A stretch of DNA of 64,000 nucleotides, taken from NCBI RefSeq assembly GCF_040939455.1, contig NC_134109.1, positions 34,117,501 to 34,181,500 of the forward strand. The letters are read 5' to 3'. This DNA is from Microcebus murinus. Taxonomy: Eukaryota; Chordata; Mammalia; Primates; Cheirogaleidae. Below the pieces are notes generated by a model that made no database searches, had not been told where the DNA came from, and worked only from the letters and a program-made list of their open reading frames with translations. The first letter of the stretch is position 1. Every line of letters starts with the position of its first letter. The position numbers and the translations under genes were made by a program. Of this stretch, positions 1-13,509 are shown in pieces.

Positions 1-2215
1 ATTAGACTCATTAGGAAGGCTTTATCAAAATAATATATGTATGGCAGAGACTTTCTGTCTCTGTACTTCCTACTAAATTCAAGTTAAGTGGAAGAAAAAC
101 AGATGACAATGCAGTCTATATATAGTCCATAGTGTTAACTAAAAACTACCTAATGAGATCTGCTTATTTTATATCAAAATATATAAAATATTAACATTTT
201 GGCTTTTTCATTAATTAAGAGATGGAAAGTCCAAGGGAATTTGGGAAACTCTTAGACTCAGTAAATTACTGCTACAGATTGAAATCTCTTTATATTCTCT
301 TATCATGTTTTATTACATATTGAAATTCTCATACACACAAAATATTTATTTCCTTAAAAGGTAATTATTTATCTTGTAATTAAAGAAAAAGGTTGGTAGC
401 TGCCTCTGAATGGGGCTCAATTCTTGTGAAATACAGCAAGGAAGTACTACACTGATAACACGATTTTTCAGGTATAGTATATAATGAGGTAACATTTCAC
501 CTAATGTATACCCTCTCTAAATACTTCCCAAACATTTGTGAAGCACACAGACTGAATACCTTATAAGGTTTTCTCTCATGTCTCTCTCTCTCTAATCCTA
601 CTATTCCCTGTTGTGGGAAGATAAGAAAGGCGGGAAGACAGGCAGAAAGGGACCTAATAGTCTGTTAGGCTCACACTGTTTTTCTAGAGAGAGCTATAAA
701 ACTTTGAGATGCCTCTAAACAAAAATGAACAAAATAGCTTGTGCTTTTAAAGAACTATTTTGTAAATCAGCTTAAGTGCCTTACAAACCTATTGAGCATT
801 TTTATAAATGAATCATCTAAATTCGGTCGCCTATTTTTCAAATTCAGTTGGAAATCTTTAATTAGACTGTTCAATCAACGACGCACCAAAAACCAGCTTC
901 TAAAATGTTTTAGTGAGTGGCAACACGAAAAACAAAACTTATAAAGATGATGATGTTGAAATGCATCCCTTTAAAAGCAAGGAAGGAATTAAATAACTTA
1001 ATAAATAAAAGATCATACAGATTACAAGACTTATTTTGAAAATGTTTAGCTGTGCTTTGTAATAACTTCTGGAAAGAATCCTTCTTTTATGGTGGAGCTC
1101 CTATTTGCAAATGAAATGAATATATTTATAGTTCGTACAGACAAAATTGAGAAGACCTACAATTTAATAAATTCTTAATACCATAAAAAATTCCAAAGAA
1201 TCAAAGAAACAAGTTATTTTTAAACAGTTAAATCTTGACTTATTAAAATCTTAATTTTTATCAAAGAAAGGAAAATTGAATGGAATAAAAAGATACCTGC
1301 CTTAAGAATACTTGAACTAAAGTATTTAAATATTGAATATTTTTTAAGATTATAGGCAATTTACTTAAAAAGTTAAAATTATACCATTTAAAAAACTATA
1401 CTTTTTAGTAAAAAGCCAGTAATATTATGAACCAAAATGGCTTAAAAAATGGCTTAAGGCATGTGATTATGCACAAAAATAACCATTCTGTTTATGTCTC
1501 TTTTTATTAAAACAATTGATATATGTAAAAATTTTAACTGTCACTTTAAAGTAATAAATATTTGTTATTTTTTAAGAAGTAGTTTAATTTTTGAAAATAG
1601 TTTTTCAGTAGATTGGTTTATGGGTCCACTGATATAAATCAACTTATTTGTCAATAAACAAAAATTTCAAAACTGTATATAATTTCATTTATTTTTAAAA
1701 TATTTTCTTACTTAGAAACATGACATTGTTAGGGATAAGTTATGTGTTTAGCATATTGATAAACTGTCTAACACATACTTAACCCCAGATCACTAGGCAT
1801 TAGGGACCAATTGGCCTTAGGTGTAGTCAACAATGAACACTGCTTGAGGCCCTGTAAAAGTGAGCAAAATTGGCTTACAACTGAACGAAATGTTATATTT
1901 CAAGATTCAACACTATAACCTCTCTCAGATGAACTCCAGAAAAAACTGGGATTCTGGGAAAGGATTCAATTATTTTGCTATGATCTTATCATCAATACTT
2001 CAAAATACAGATTGAGTATATATTCTCTGAATCACAAATTATATTAATACTTCCAGAAATTCCTCCTGTAGTCCTATACTTGCATGTGTGAAAAACATTA
2101 GCATTTTTATTGCATTTATATTTGAGTAGCAAAGATTTAACATATTCAAGTGACCATCAAAAGAGGACTGTTTTATTAAATTATGGCATATAATACAAGG
2201 AAATGTAATACAGCC
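1..2215. other. AT-rich intron sequence, no gene or clear repeat
   Basis: Low-complexity AT-rich sequence with a short TC run near 582-597. I see no exon with splice signals, no RNA gene and no convincing repeat until about 2140, where a short stretch resembling an L1 ORF2 end leads into the L1M 5' region. The 67-residue open frame at 741-944 has no recognisable similarity and looks like chance. Confidence 0.6.
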
Positions 2216-4620
2216 AAGGAGATGGGGCAAAATGGTAGAATAGAAGCCTCTACTGATAGTCCCCCAACAGTAACATCAATTTGAACAAACATTCACACAA
2301 GAAAACACCTTCACAAGAGCTAAAGAAACAAGACGATAGTACAGAGTACCTGGTTTTAGCATAATAAGAAAAGATGCATTAAAGTGGGTAGAAAAGACAC
2401 TCTCCCATTGTCTGCAACACCTCTTTTTCACCCCCAGGAAGAACAGCTCTAAGAGAAAATGTGTCCACTTGGGAGAAGGAGTAGAAGAAGGAAAAGGCCA
2501 TTGGATTTTGGGTTGGAACCCAGCACTGGCCCCACCACAACAAAACGTAGTACTGGGTAGAACCATGCAAACCCTGATCCCAGGCCAGTGCTTAAGGATG
2601 AAAAATTCTAGACCCACTATGGGCCAGAAGGGAAGCTGCTGCCCCATTGGAATGGACACAAGTTCCAGCCCACTTCACCACTGGCTGACTAAAGTGGTCT
2701 TTGGGCCCAAATCAATATCAGTGGCATGCAGGCCATATGGTTATAAGCTACAAGAGAGATGTGGGGCTGCGCTTGTCTGGGAGAACATGAGCTTCAGGTG
2801 TGACCCAGTAGGGTGGTACCTGGGACTGACTGTGTTACCTCTCCTAAACTTTAGGTAGCTCAGTGTCAAGAAAGACTCCTTCTGTTTGTGGGAAGGACAG
2901 AGGTTATTGAGAAACTGTCTGGGAATCCAGGAAATTCTCCCTGGTCTCATTCAAATTTTTCAGGGCTGGAGAACTGAGAGTTTAAGAGTGTAATGATATA
3001 TCTGAGCTTAGGGCATTCTCTAGTGCTGTAATGGCTGCAGTGACCACAGGCTTAGGGAACTCAACAGTTAGTCCTCATTGAATTCCTGGAAGTCCCTGTG
3101 ATGGATGGGTAGAAAAGGCCAGACTACAAAAACTGAAATAAATACCCAATTCTTTAATGCCCAGACATCAACAAAAACCCACAAGCATGAACAACATTCA
3201 AGGAAATATGAACAAACCAAACAGACTAAATAAGGTGCCAATGACTGAGCCTGAAGAGATAGAGGTATGTGATAGCTAACACAGGGATCACACAAAACTG
3301 TGAATAAAAAATTGCTCTTTTGAGGTAGATCAATGAACTTCAATAAAACATAAAGAAGCAATTCAGCAATTTATCAGAGAAATATAACAAAGATTGAAAT
3401 AATAAAAAACAGAAACCCTGGAGCTGAAAAATTAAAATGAATGAATAGAAAACTGCATTAGCAGGTCTCAACAGAAGAACTGATCATGCAGAAGAAGGAA
3501 TCATTGAGCTTAAAGGCAAGCTATCTGAAAATAGAGGAGAAAAAAACAATGAAAAGAAACAAAGAATGCTTATAAGATCTATGGGATAGCATCAAAAGAG
3601 CATATATAAGTCACTGGCCTTCAAGTGGAAGTAGAGAAAGAGAAAGGAGTAGAAAGCTTACTGAAAGAAATGACAGAAAACTGCCCAAACCTAGAGAAAG
3701 ATATAAATATCAAGACATAAAAAGGTCAAAGGTCACAAAGCAAATTCAACCCAAATAACACTACCACAAGACATATAATAATCAAACTCTCAAAGGTTGA
3801 GGACAAAGAAAGGATCCTAAAGCAGCAAGAAAAAAAAAAACAAATCATATATCAAGGAGCTCAGAGATGCTTGGCAGCAGACTTATCAGAATAAATCTTA
3901 CAAGCCAGGACAAAGTGCCAGGACACATTCAAAGTGCTGAAGGGAAAAAAGAAACAAACAAAAATCCTGTCAACTGAGAACACTATATCCAGCAAAGCTA
4001 TCCTTCAGACATAAAGAAGAGATAATGACTCTCTCAGACAAACAAAAACTGAGGGAATCCATCACAATTAGACCTGTTTGACAATAAATGCTAAAGAAAT
4101 TTTTTCAATCTGAAAGAACAAAATGCTAATGTATAACAAGAGAACATTTGAAAGTATAAAACCCATTGGTAATACTAAGTTATATAGAGAAATTCATAAC
4201 ATTCCACTACTATAATTGTGACATGTAAACCACTCAGATCTTGAGTTACAAGACAAAAAGACAAAACAACTAATAATAATAATTATTATTAATATAACAA
4301 TTTGTTAAGATGGCCAATATAAAAAGATGTATTAATAAATTGAGACATCAGAGAGTTGATATGTAGTAGGAAATGAACTTAAAGTGTAGAGGCCTTTTAT
4401 TATTATTTTTTTTCTTTGTTTCTTATCTTTGCCATCAAAGTTAAATAGTTGTCAGTTTAAAATAACTTGTTATACTTGTAAGACATTTTTTTGTAAGCCT
4501 CATGGTAACCACAAAGCAAAAACGTATAACAGATACACTTTTTAAAAATAAAAATCAAGTAATTAAAATATACTATCAAAAAAAAAAAATCAACCACAGA
4601 GGAGGAAAGGAGGAAAGATA

Positions 4621-4632
4621 AAAACAAGGAAG
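4621..4632 (+). repeat. 5' target-site duplication of the young L1
   Basis: 'aaaacaaggaag' is repeated exactly at 6135-6146, after the poly(A) end of the inserted L1. The old L1M reads continuously across the join if one copy and the insert are removed. Confidence 0.85.
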
Positions 4633-6134
4633 AGAGCAATTCTGGGCAACAAAAACAAAATGGGAGGCATTAATATGCCAGATATCAAACTATACTACAA
4701 AGCTGTAGTAATTAAAACAATATGGTATTGGCACAAAAACAGGAATATTGACCAGTGTAACAGATGTGAGAATCCTGATATAAAACCATCCTCATATAGC
4801 CATCTCATCTTTGACAAACCAGACAAAAACATATGCTGGGGAAAAGAATCCCTCTTCAATAAATGGTGTTGGGAAAACTGGATAGCCACCTGTAGAAGGC
4901 TAAAACAGGACCCACACCTTTCACCTCTCACAAAAACCACTCACGCTGGATAACAGACTTAAACCTAAGGTATGAAACTATTAGAACTCTAGAGGAAAAA
5001 GTTGGAAACACTCTCCTAGACATTGGTCTGGGCAAAGAGTTTATGAAGAAGTCCCCAAAGGCAATCACAGCAGCAACAAAAATAAATAAATGGGACATGA
5101 TCAAACTACAAAGCTTCTGCACAGCCAAAGAAATAGTCATGAAAGTAAACAGACAACCTACAGAATGGGAGAAAATTTTTGCATCCTATGCATCCGATAA
5201 GGGACTGATAACTAGAATATACTTAGAACTCACAAAAATCAAGAAGAAAAAATCAAATAACCCCATTAAAAAGTGGGCAAAGGACTTGAACAGAAACTTT
5301 TCTAAAGAAGACAGAAGAATGGCCAACAAACATATGAAAAAATGCTCAACATCCCTAATCATCAGGGAAATGCAAATCAAAACCACAATGAGATATCACT
5401 TAACCCCAGTGAGAATGGCCTTTATCAAAAAATCTCCAAACAATAAATGCTGGCATGGTTGCGGAGAGAGAGGAACACTCCTACACTGCTGGTGGGACTG
5501 CAAACTAGTTCAACCTCTGTGGAAAGCAATATGGAGATACCTTAAAGCGATACAAGTGGATCTACCATTTGATCCAGCAATCCCATTGCTGGGCATCTAC
5601 CCAAAAGATCCAATGACACTCTACAAAAAAGACACCTGCACTCGAATGTTTATAGCAGCACAATTCATAATTGCAAGGCTGTGGAAACAGCCCAAGTGCC
5701 CATCAATCCAAGAATGGATTAATAAAATGTGGTATATGTATACCATGGAGTACTACTCAGCTCTAAGAAACAATGGTGATATAGCACATCTTATATTTTC
5801 CTGGTTAGAGCTGGAACCCATACTACTAAGTGAAGTATCCCAAGAATGGAAAAACAAGCACCAGATATATTCTCCAGCAAATTGGTATTAACTGAGTAGC
5901 ACCTAAGTGGACACATAGGTACTACAGTAATAGGGTATTGGGCAGGTGGGAGGGGGGAGGGGGCGGGTATATACATACATAACGAGTGAGATGTGCACCA
6001 TCTGGGAGATGGTCATGATAGAGACTTAGACTTTTGGGCGGAGGGGGGGAAATGGGCATTTATTGAAACCTTAAAATCTGTACCCCCATAATATGCATAA
6101 ATAAAAAAAAAACAAGAAAAAAAACGGAAAAAAA
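4633..6134 (+). mobile_element. Young 5'-truncated L1, ORF2 C-terminus and 3' UTR
   Basis: A 1.5-kb L1 inserted in the same orientation inside the older L1M, with 12-bp exact TSDs (4621-4632 and 6135-6146). Its start matches L1 ORF2 'agcaattctgggcaac', so it is 5'-truncated. A 282-codon open frame (5043-5891) keeps the ORF2 C-terminal part, including '[19 protein letters not shown]', which resembles the cysteine-rich end of ORF2p. A single 1-bp frameshift near 4935-4945 separates it from the preceding frame (4660-4953). The 3' UTR has a G-rich tract (5940-5967) and an adenine tail with short interruptions. It lacks the endonuclease and reverse transcriptase domains, so it cannot move by itself. 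Low decay against the host L1M shows it is much younger. Confidence 0.9.
5936..5967 (+). other. G-rich tract in L1 3' UTR, possible G-quadruplex
   Basis: At least four runs of three or more G with short loops ('gggcaggtgggagggggg' continuing to 'gggggcggg'). A second G-rich run lies at 6037-6050. Polypurine G-quadruplex tracts are a known feature of L1 3' UTRs; structure formation here is inferred only. Confidence 0.6.
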
Positions 6135-9100
6135 AAAACAAGGAAGGCAGTTAACAATACAACCAGAAAGCAAGTAACAAAATGGCAGCAGTAAGTACTT
6201 ACCACCTATCAATAACAACCCTGAATATAAATGGACTAAATTCTCCAATCAAAAGACACAGAGTAACTGAATGGATTAAAAAACATGACTCAATCATATG
6301 TTGCAACAAAAACTCAACACACCTATAAAAAAAGGCATACACTGACAGTGAACAAACAGAGAAAAAATACATGCAAATGTAAATAAAGAGTGAGAATTGC
6401 TACACATATATCAGATAAAATAGACACTGAGTTAAAATTAATTTTTAAAATGCAAATAAGGACATCATATAATGAAAAAGAAGCCAATAGAGCAGGAGAA
6501 TATAATCATTGTAAATATATTTGCAACTAAATATTAGAGCGCCTATATACATAAAAGAAGTAATAACAGACCTAAAGGGAGACATTAACTACATTACAGT
6601 AATAGTAGGAAACTACAACACATCACTTTCAACAATGGACAGAGTATCAAGACAGACAATCAACAAAGAAATATCAGAGTTAAAACAGCACTCTAGGCCA
6701 AATAAACCCAACAGACATTTACAGAACATTCCATCCAACAGCTACATAATATATATTCTTCTCAACAGCACATGGAACATTCTCCAGGCTATACCTTATG
6801 TTAGGCCATAAAACAAGTCATAAGTTTAAAATAACTGAAATCATATCAAGTAACATTTTTGATAACAATAGAAAAAAGTAGAAACCATTAACAAGAGGTA
6901 CTTTGGAAAGTGTATTAATACATAGAAACTAACATGATCATGAACAAAAAATAGGTCAATGGAGAAATTAATAGGAAATTTAAAAATTCTGTGAGACTAA
7001 TGAAAATGGAAATAACATATACCAAAATCTATGGAATACAGCCAAAGCATTCTGAGAGTTTACAGCAATAAATCACTACATAAAAAAAATACAATGATCT
7101 CAACCTAATATTTCACCACAAGGACCTAGAAAAACAAGAATAATAAAAACTCTAAGTAGAAGGAAATAAATAAAGATCAGAGTAGAAATAATCAAAATGG
7201 AGATTTAAAAAATTACAAAACAAAGCAACAAAGAGCATATTTTTTAAAAGATAAACAAAAACAACAAACCAATAGCTATACTAAGAAAAGAGAGAAGCCT
7301 CAAATAAATAACATCAGGACAAAAAAGGATACATTAAAACTGATAACACAGAAATAAAAAGGATCATAAGAGACTGCTACAACAAACTATACACCAACAA
7401 ATTAGAAACCTAGAAAATATAGATACATTTCTAGGCACATACAACTTACCAAGATTAAATTATGAAGAAACAGAAAATCTGAAGAGACCAGTAAATAAGC
7501 AATGAGATCATAGCAATAACAAAAAGTCTCCCATTAAAACAAACAAACAAGCCCAGGACCTGATGGCTTCACTGCTGAATTCCAACAAATATCTAAAGAA
7601 GAACTAAAACCAATTCTATTCAAACTATCTTAAACAACTGAAGAGGAGGGAATATATCCAAACTCATTCTATGAGGCCAGCCAGTATTACCTTGACACCA
7701 AAAGCAGACAAAGACAGAAAACAACAAACTACAGGCCAATATCCCTGATGAGTACGGATTTAAAAATCCTCAACAAAATACTAGTAAATCTAATTCAACA
7801 AAACACCGAAAAGATCATTCACCATGATCAAGTGGGATTCATCCTAGGGATGCAAGTATGGTTCAACATATTCAAATCAATAAACATAATACATCACATC
7901 AATAGAATGAAGGACAAAAACCATAAGATCATTTCAATAGGTGCTAAAAAACAATCAATAAAATTCAACATCCCTTCATGAAAAAAACTCTCAACAAATT
8001 GGGTATAAAAGGGATATACCTCAACAAAATAGAGGCCATATATAACAAACCCACAGCTAACATCATACTGAATAGGGGAAAATTAAAGCTTTCTTCTAAG
8101 AACTGAAACAAGGCAAGTATGCCCACTCTTAAGACCATGATTGAACATAGTACTGGAAGTTCTAGCCAGAGCAATTAATCAGGAGAAAGAAATAAAGGGT
8201 ACCCAAACTGGAAAGAAGAAAGTCAAACTGTCTTTGTTTGCAGACAACATGATCATATATTAATACACAGAAAACCCTAAAGACACCACCACAAATCTGT
8301 TAGAATTAATAAATGAATTTATTAAAGTTGCAGGATTCAAAATAAATATATAAAAATCATTAGCAGTTCTATAAGTCAATAGCAAATGAGCTGAAAAAGA
8401 AATCAAGAAAGCAATTCTATTTACAATAGCTATAAAAGAAAATTAACCTAGGAATAAACAAAAAGGAGGTGAAAGATTTCTGTAATGAAAACTATAAAAC
8501 ATTGATTTAAAAAAATTGAAGATGGCACAAAGAAATGGAGAGATATTCCATGTTCATGGATTGGAAGAATAAATATTGTTGAAGTGTCTATATCACCCAA
8601 AACAATCTACAGATTCAATGTAATCCCTATCAAACAACAATGAAATTTGTCACAGAAATTAAAAATACCATCTTAAAATTCATATAGAAAAGCAAAAGAC
8701 TCTGGATAGCCAATGCAATCTTGAGCAAACAGAATATAGCTAAAGGCATCACACTACCTAGCTGGAAAAATCTAACACAAAGCTATACAAATCAAAAGAG
8801 CATGGTACTGGTATAAAAACAGACACATAGACTAATAAGACAGAACAGAGAACCCAGATATAAATCCACACATTTACAGCCAATTAATTTTCAACAAAGG
8901 TGCCAAGAACACACATTGGAGAAAGGACAGATTCTTCAATAAACAGTGTTAGGAAAACTGGATATCTATATGGTGAAGAATGAAATTAGACCTATATCTT
9001 TCACCGTATACAAAAATCAACTCTGAATGGAATAAAGAATTAAATATAAGACTCCAAACTAAAAACTACTAGAAGAAAACATTGGGGAAATGCTTCATGA

Positions 9101-9777
9101 AATTGGACTTTGCAATCTCAAAAGGACAGGCAACAAAAGCAAAAATAGACAAATGGGATTATATCAAACTAAAAAGGTTCTGCACAGCAAAGGAAACAAT
9201 AAATAGAGTGAAAAAACAATCTATAGAATGAATTTGTAAAGCATGCATCTGACAAGGGGTTAATATCTGGAATATATAAGGAACTCAACTCAAAAGTAAA
9301 AAAGAAATAATCTGATCAAAAAAGGGCCAAAGATCTGAATAATATTTCTCAAAAGAAGACATATAAAGCCAACAGATATTAAAAAAAAAAAATCCTTAAC
9401 ATCACTAATCATCAGGAAAATGCAAATCAAAACCACAATGAGCTATCACCTAATCCAATTAGAATGACTATTATTCAAAAGACAAAAAATAAAAAATGCT
9501 GGCAGAATGTGGAGAAAGGGGAGCTCTGATACATTGTTCGTGGGAATGCAAATTAGTACAACCATTATGAAAACAGTATCAAAGTTCCTCAAGAAATTAA
9601 TAGAACTACAATATGCTCCAGAAATCCTATTCCTGGGTAGATCCAAAGGAAACAAAATCACTATGTCAAAGAGATATCTCCACCTCCATGTTTACTGCAG
9701 TGCTATTCATAATAGCCAAGTTATAGAAAAACCTAAGTGTCTATCTACAGATAAATGGATTTAAAAAATGCAGCTAT

Positions 9778-9817
9778 ACACACACACACACACACAGACA
9801 CACACACACACACACAC
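9778..9817. repeat. (CA)n microsatellite
   Basis: About 20 CA units with one GA interruption, located in the 3' end of the old L1M ORF2 region. Confidence 0.95.
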
Positions 9818-9943
9818 TAGAATGTCATAAAACACAGTGAAATCCTATTATTTGCAGCAACATAGATGACTCTGGAGGAAATTAAGTGAAATAAGGCAGA
9901 CAAAGACAAACACTGCCATGTTTTACTTAGAATCTAAAAAGCT

Positions 9944-10098
9944 GTCTACGGCCACACCACCCTGAATGCGCCCGATCTAGTCTGATCTCGGAAGCTAAGC
10001 AGGGTCGGGCCTGGTTAGTACTTGGATGGGAGACCGCCTGGGAATCCCGGGTGCCGTAGGCTTGGCTAAAAAAAATAAATAAAAATAAATAAATAAAT
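9944..10098 (+). pseudogene. 5S rRNA retrocopy with A-rich tail
   Basis: Positions 9944-10064 match the whole mammalian 5S rRNA from 'gtctacggcc' to 'gtaggctt', with about five differences by my reading (near 9955, 9967, 9979, 10047 and 10055). The internal promoter is intact: A box 'aagctaagcagggtcg' and C box 'gatgggagaccgcctggg'. After the RNA come 'ggct' and an A-rich (AAAT)n tail (10067-10098). The insert is flanked by 'aaaaagct' at 9936-9943 and 10099-10106, inside the 3' end of the old L1M. Tail plus TSD show L1-mediated retroposition, not a genuine 5S cluster gene. Transcription by Pol III is possible in principle because the promoter is internal, but no nearby T-run terminator follows the copy. 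Confidence 0.93.
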
Positions 10099-10445
10099 AA
10101 AAAGCTGATGTCATGTAAGTAGAGAGTAAAAAAATAGTGTTTATCAGAGGCTGAGGAGGATGGGGGAAAAGAGAACCAGGAGAAGTTAGTCAATGGGTAC
10201 AAAGTTACAGTTAGACAGAAAAATCAAGTTCTGGTGGTCTATTAGACAGAAGGGTAACTAAAGCTAATAACAGCATATATATCAAGATAGCAAGAAGACA
10301 GAATTTTTAATGTTATCACAATGAATAAATAATGTTAAAAGTGACATATATGTTAATTACCCTGGTTTAATCATTATACAATGTATACATGCATTGAAAC
10401 ATCACACTATATCCTATAATTATATGCAATTATTATGTATAAAAG

Positions 10446-13279
10446 AGACACAATGCAGCATTAAAAAGCCATAGATATGTTTATATTGATATGGAAAAAT
10501 CCTTGAAATGTTTAATAAAAAGAGAAAGACACAGAACATACACTTACAAGATGTGTCTATTCAAATGTATATTGTGTATATATTTATGAACATATTAATA
10601 CATGTAAATGTAATATATATACACATATCTATATATGTATCCCTAGATTCACATTTGTATATGGGTGTGCTATGTGGGCATGGATAACCTCTGTAACAAA
10701 GGGAAGAAAATTTCTTCTAGGGAAGAAAATTGGAAGGCTGGGCAGGGTGGGTATGGGGTTTTCTATCTTTGTACCCTTTGATAGCTTCATGAGCTATCAC
10801 GTTTTGCATACTTCTGAAATAACTAAAATAAAAATATTCGAGTAATAAAGATCTTTAATTGGACATTTGTTCTATTCTAGGAGAAATAATTAAATGCAAA
10901 GACAATAGCAAAAGTGGTAATTTAGAAAAATAAGTAGAAAGCTTCAGACCAATGAGAATTCATGATAGTCGTCCCAGACCAATAATTTAAGTACAAAATA
11001 GAAATTTAAATCAGATTATAAGGGAAAATAAACTTTCCTCCTAAATCTAAATCAAGAATCTACTTCTTTCATTTAATTTCAACTGTAAAATTATTTTGCT
11101 CCCTTCACTTAGTCTGGAAATTCATGAGAGTTGTCCCAGAGATTTTGTAGTATTTGTGACAAAAATAAGATAAATTAGTTAAATTTCTAGTAGCTAAGTA
11201 TCTCTCTCTTGAAGCTTATATACCCATCTTATTCTCTCATCTCTGCCCTGAACTATACGGTTTTGTACAGTTTTCCATTTCACTGATATCAAGAATCTTT
11301 CTTTGAATATCCTATAGAGAAATAGAAAATATTTAACAGGGTATCCTTACAAAATTTTCTGCACATAGATTTTCTACATGTATATAATGTTCCAGAAGCT
11401 ATACAAGAAGCACAGTCTTTATTTTTTCCAAAAGGAAAAGCCCCTGTATGTGATCTTGCTCCATTTATAGGTCAACTCAGTCTTAATGAAGAGTAAGTTT
11501 AAAACAATAGCAGTTACCCAACATAAACATAAAAGTCCTTATGAAGTTGCTTTATCTAATTATAAACATCCTTTAGCATGGTTCCATCTTTATTTAATTT
11601 CACATTTAGTTGTTATTGTCTTTGTTTTTGTAAAGGACCAAAATGTAGAAACAAATCATGGAAAATATCGCCACAGCTTTTGTCTGGTGCAAATGTTTCA
11701 TTGCCTCCTATTATCTTAGCCTTTCCCTCTCTGAAATCCATCATTTATGCAAATAGTATAAAAATAGAGTCTAGTGAAAGGTGTGGTTAAAGAGCCAGGA
11801 AAGGATCAGATCATTACTGGTCTTGAATGCTGTATTAAAAAGCTGGATTTTGTTTTGAAACCCATTAATAAATTGTAAACCATGGAGTAACATTTTGCAT
11901 TTTTAAAAAAGTAACAAGGTGATATGGCAAGTTGGATTTTATTTGAACAAAAGAAAAAAAAAACTAAAAGGAATTCTAAAGAAACTGCTGAACTTCATTA
12001 TGTAACTTCAAAACAAGAGAATGGTAAAAAGCATTCTCTAAAAAATTAATAAGTTAGAATAATATTTGTTTATATTTTTTGTTTCCTAATAGGTATGTTC
12101 AAACAGCAGGCAGTATGGCAGTTTACTATTTCATAAAATAAGATACCCCTGACACCTAAATAGCAATTACCCTTCAACTTTTTGTTTTTAAGTAATAGAT
12201 ACCTAAGCCTATTTTGAGGTAATTCTTTAAGAAAAATTGATAGAAACTCTGTCCTAAGAGCAACATGACCAAAAAAAAAGTAACAGATGACTTTCAGGGG
12301 AAAACACACACACGCATACACACCCCATGGGGAAAATGAAGTTCTCTTTTCATTCCTTGATAGGTCCTCAGATATTTAAAAACAGATGTATTTTTTCCAC
12401 TCTTCTGCAAGTCAAGTATCTTCAGCGTTTTCAACCATTTGATCTACTACATGATTTTTTAGACTCTTGACAATTCCATTAACTATTGTTTCACAACAAA
12501 ATATTGATTTTATCCTGTTAATATTCTTAAAATGTGGTATACAGAGCTGACTATAATACTTTAAACATAATGTGCTGAGTGTAAATAACTGCATCCTTAG
12601 TATGTAATCTGGATTATACAATTCTACGTAGTAGTAGCCTACAGTTTTGTTATTTGTCATTGTGCATTTATTTGTAGTTGCATTATGATTGGTTTACATT
12701 ACAATTATGCCTATCTAAAGCCTATAGACTTTCATATAACTTCTTCTAAGCCAGCACATCCCATCTTATATTTATAATATACATTTTTTCACTAAAATGA
12801 AATCATTTTTATATATTTTTATCATGTTGATTTTTGTTCTGTAACTAGCGTAGAGAGGTCCCTGATAATAATAGACTACAAATATTTTAAAAATAAATTA
12901 TTCTCTCCTACACTGTATAATATGCACATTTGGTGAATGAGCTTTCCAAATCTCCTAAGTGACTAAAAATAGTGAACAAGAAACAACAAAAACTTTAACA
13001 ACACGGATTTTCTTTTAGGTTGTCATGAAGTCATTAACTTCTTAAAACAACTCTAAATAACTATATAGTAACAAGGATATAATGGAAAGCTTATGAAATT
13101 ATCAAATTAAAAATTCATGCCAGCACTGTACTCCTCTTAAATAAAAAAAAAAAAAATTCAACATCTTTTTAGCATTTTGTAATTAAATCATCTAGTAATT
13201 CTATCATCATATTTAATATTACCACCAATTACATTTTATTATTTTAAAATTATTTTCTTTTAACTGTGAAATAAGTAGA
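10446..13279. other. Intron sequence without gene
   Basis: AT-rich. 10446-10850 could be a very old LINE 3' fragment, but I cannot assign it. 11790-11900 weakly resembles an ancient interspersed repeat ('tggattttgttttgaaaccc'), with a similar stretch at 39520-39600. Short open frames at 11486-11790 and 12070-12660 have no recognisable motifs and no splice context. Confidence 0.45.
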
Positions 13280-13385
13280 ACAGTATCATTAATGTTCATC
13301 CAACAATTGAGGAAATTAAGACTCTGAGAGGCTAAGAAATTTAGTTTTCATGCTACAGTGCTAGTAATTGGAATATACTAGACTT
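13280..13385 (-). repeat. MIR SINE fragment
   Basis: The reverse complement shows the MIR core order; on the plus strand I read 'attgaggaaattaagactct' then 'gagaggctaagaaattta', the decayed MIR 'gaggaaactgaggctcagag' region. Highly diverged. Confidence 0.55.
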
Positions 13386-13509
13386 AACTATAGGACGTTT
13401 AAGTCATAGCCTCGTACTCTCCTATACTCTTAGGTCAATTCATGGTGATATCTGATTTACACCAAAGGTGGCAAATTTTTTCTGCAGATTCAAAGTCTAA
13501 ATACAATCC

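Larger units (their letters stand above)
2216..10445 (+). mobile_element. Old near full-length L1M LINE, interrupted
   Basis: The order on the plus strand is: L1M-type 5' UTR ('caaaatggtagaatagaagc' near 2228, through about 3060); a decayed ORF1 region (about 3360-4100); ORF2, resuming at 6147 with 'aaatggactaaattctccaa' and running to about 9900; then a 3' UTR with 'atcattatacaatgtataca' ending near 10445. Many stops and frameshifts mean no coding capacity remains. It is interrupted by a younger L1 (4633-6134), a CA repeat (9778-9817) and a 5S rRNA retrocopy (9944-10098). Without these it is about 6.5 kb, close to full L1 length, which is unusual for so old a copy. Subfamily (L1MA-like) is inferred. 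Confidence 0.85.

Noticed and set aside
741..944. Small open frame as a microprotein gene
   Set aside because: AT-rich intron, no splice or promoter context, no recognised motif; length is expected by chance.
5043..5891. 282-residue open frame, the longest in the window
   Set aside because: It is the C-terminal part of L1 ORF2 in a truncated insertion with TSDs, not a host gene.
9778..9817. CRISPR-like or regulatory array
   Set aside because: A plain CA microsatellite; no repeat-spacer structure occurs anywhere in this eukaryotic window.
9944..10064. Functional 5S rRNA gene
   Set aside because: A single copy with A-rich tail and TSDs inside L1, with several substitutions; this marks a retrocopy.
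11486..11790. Overlapping open frames of 70-77 residues
   Set aside because: No similarity or splice signals recognised; composition like surrounding intron.
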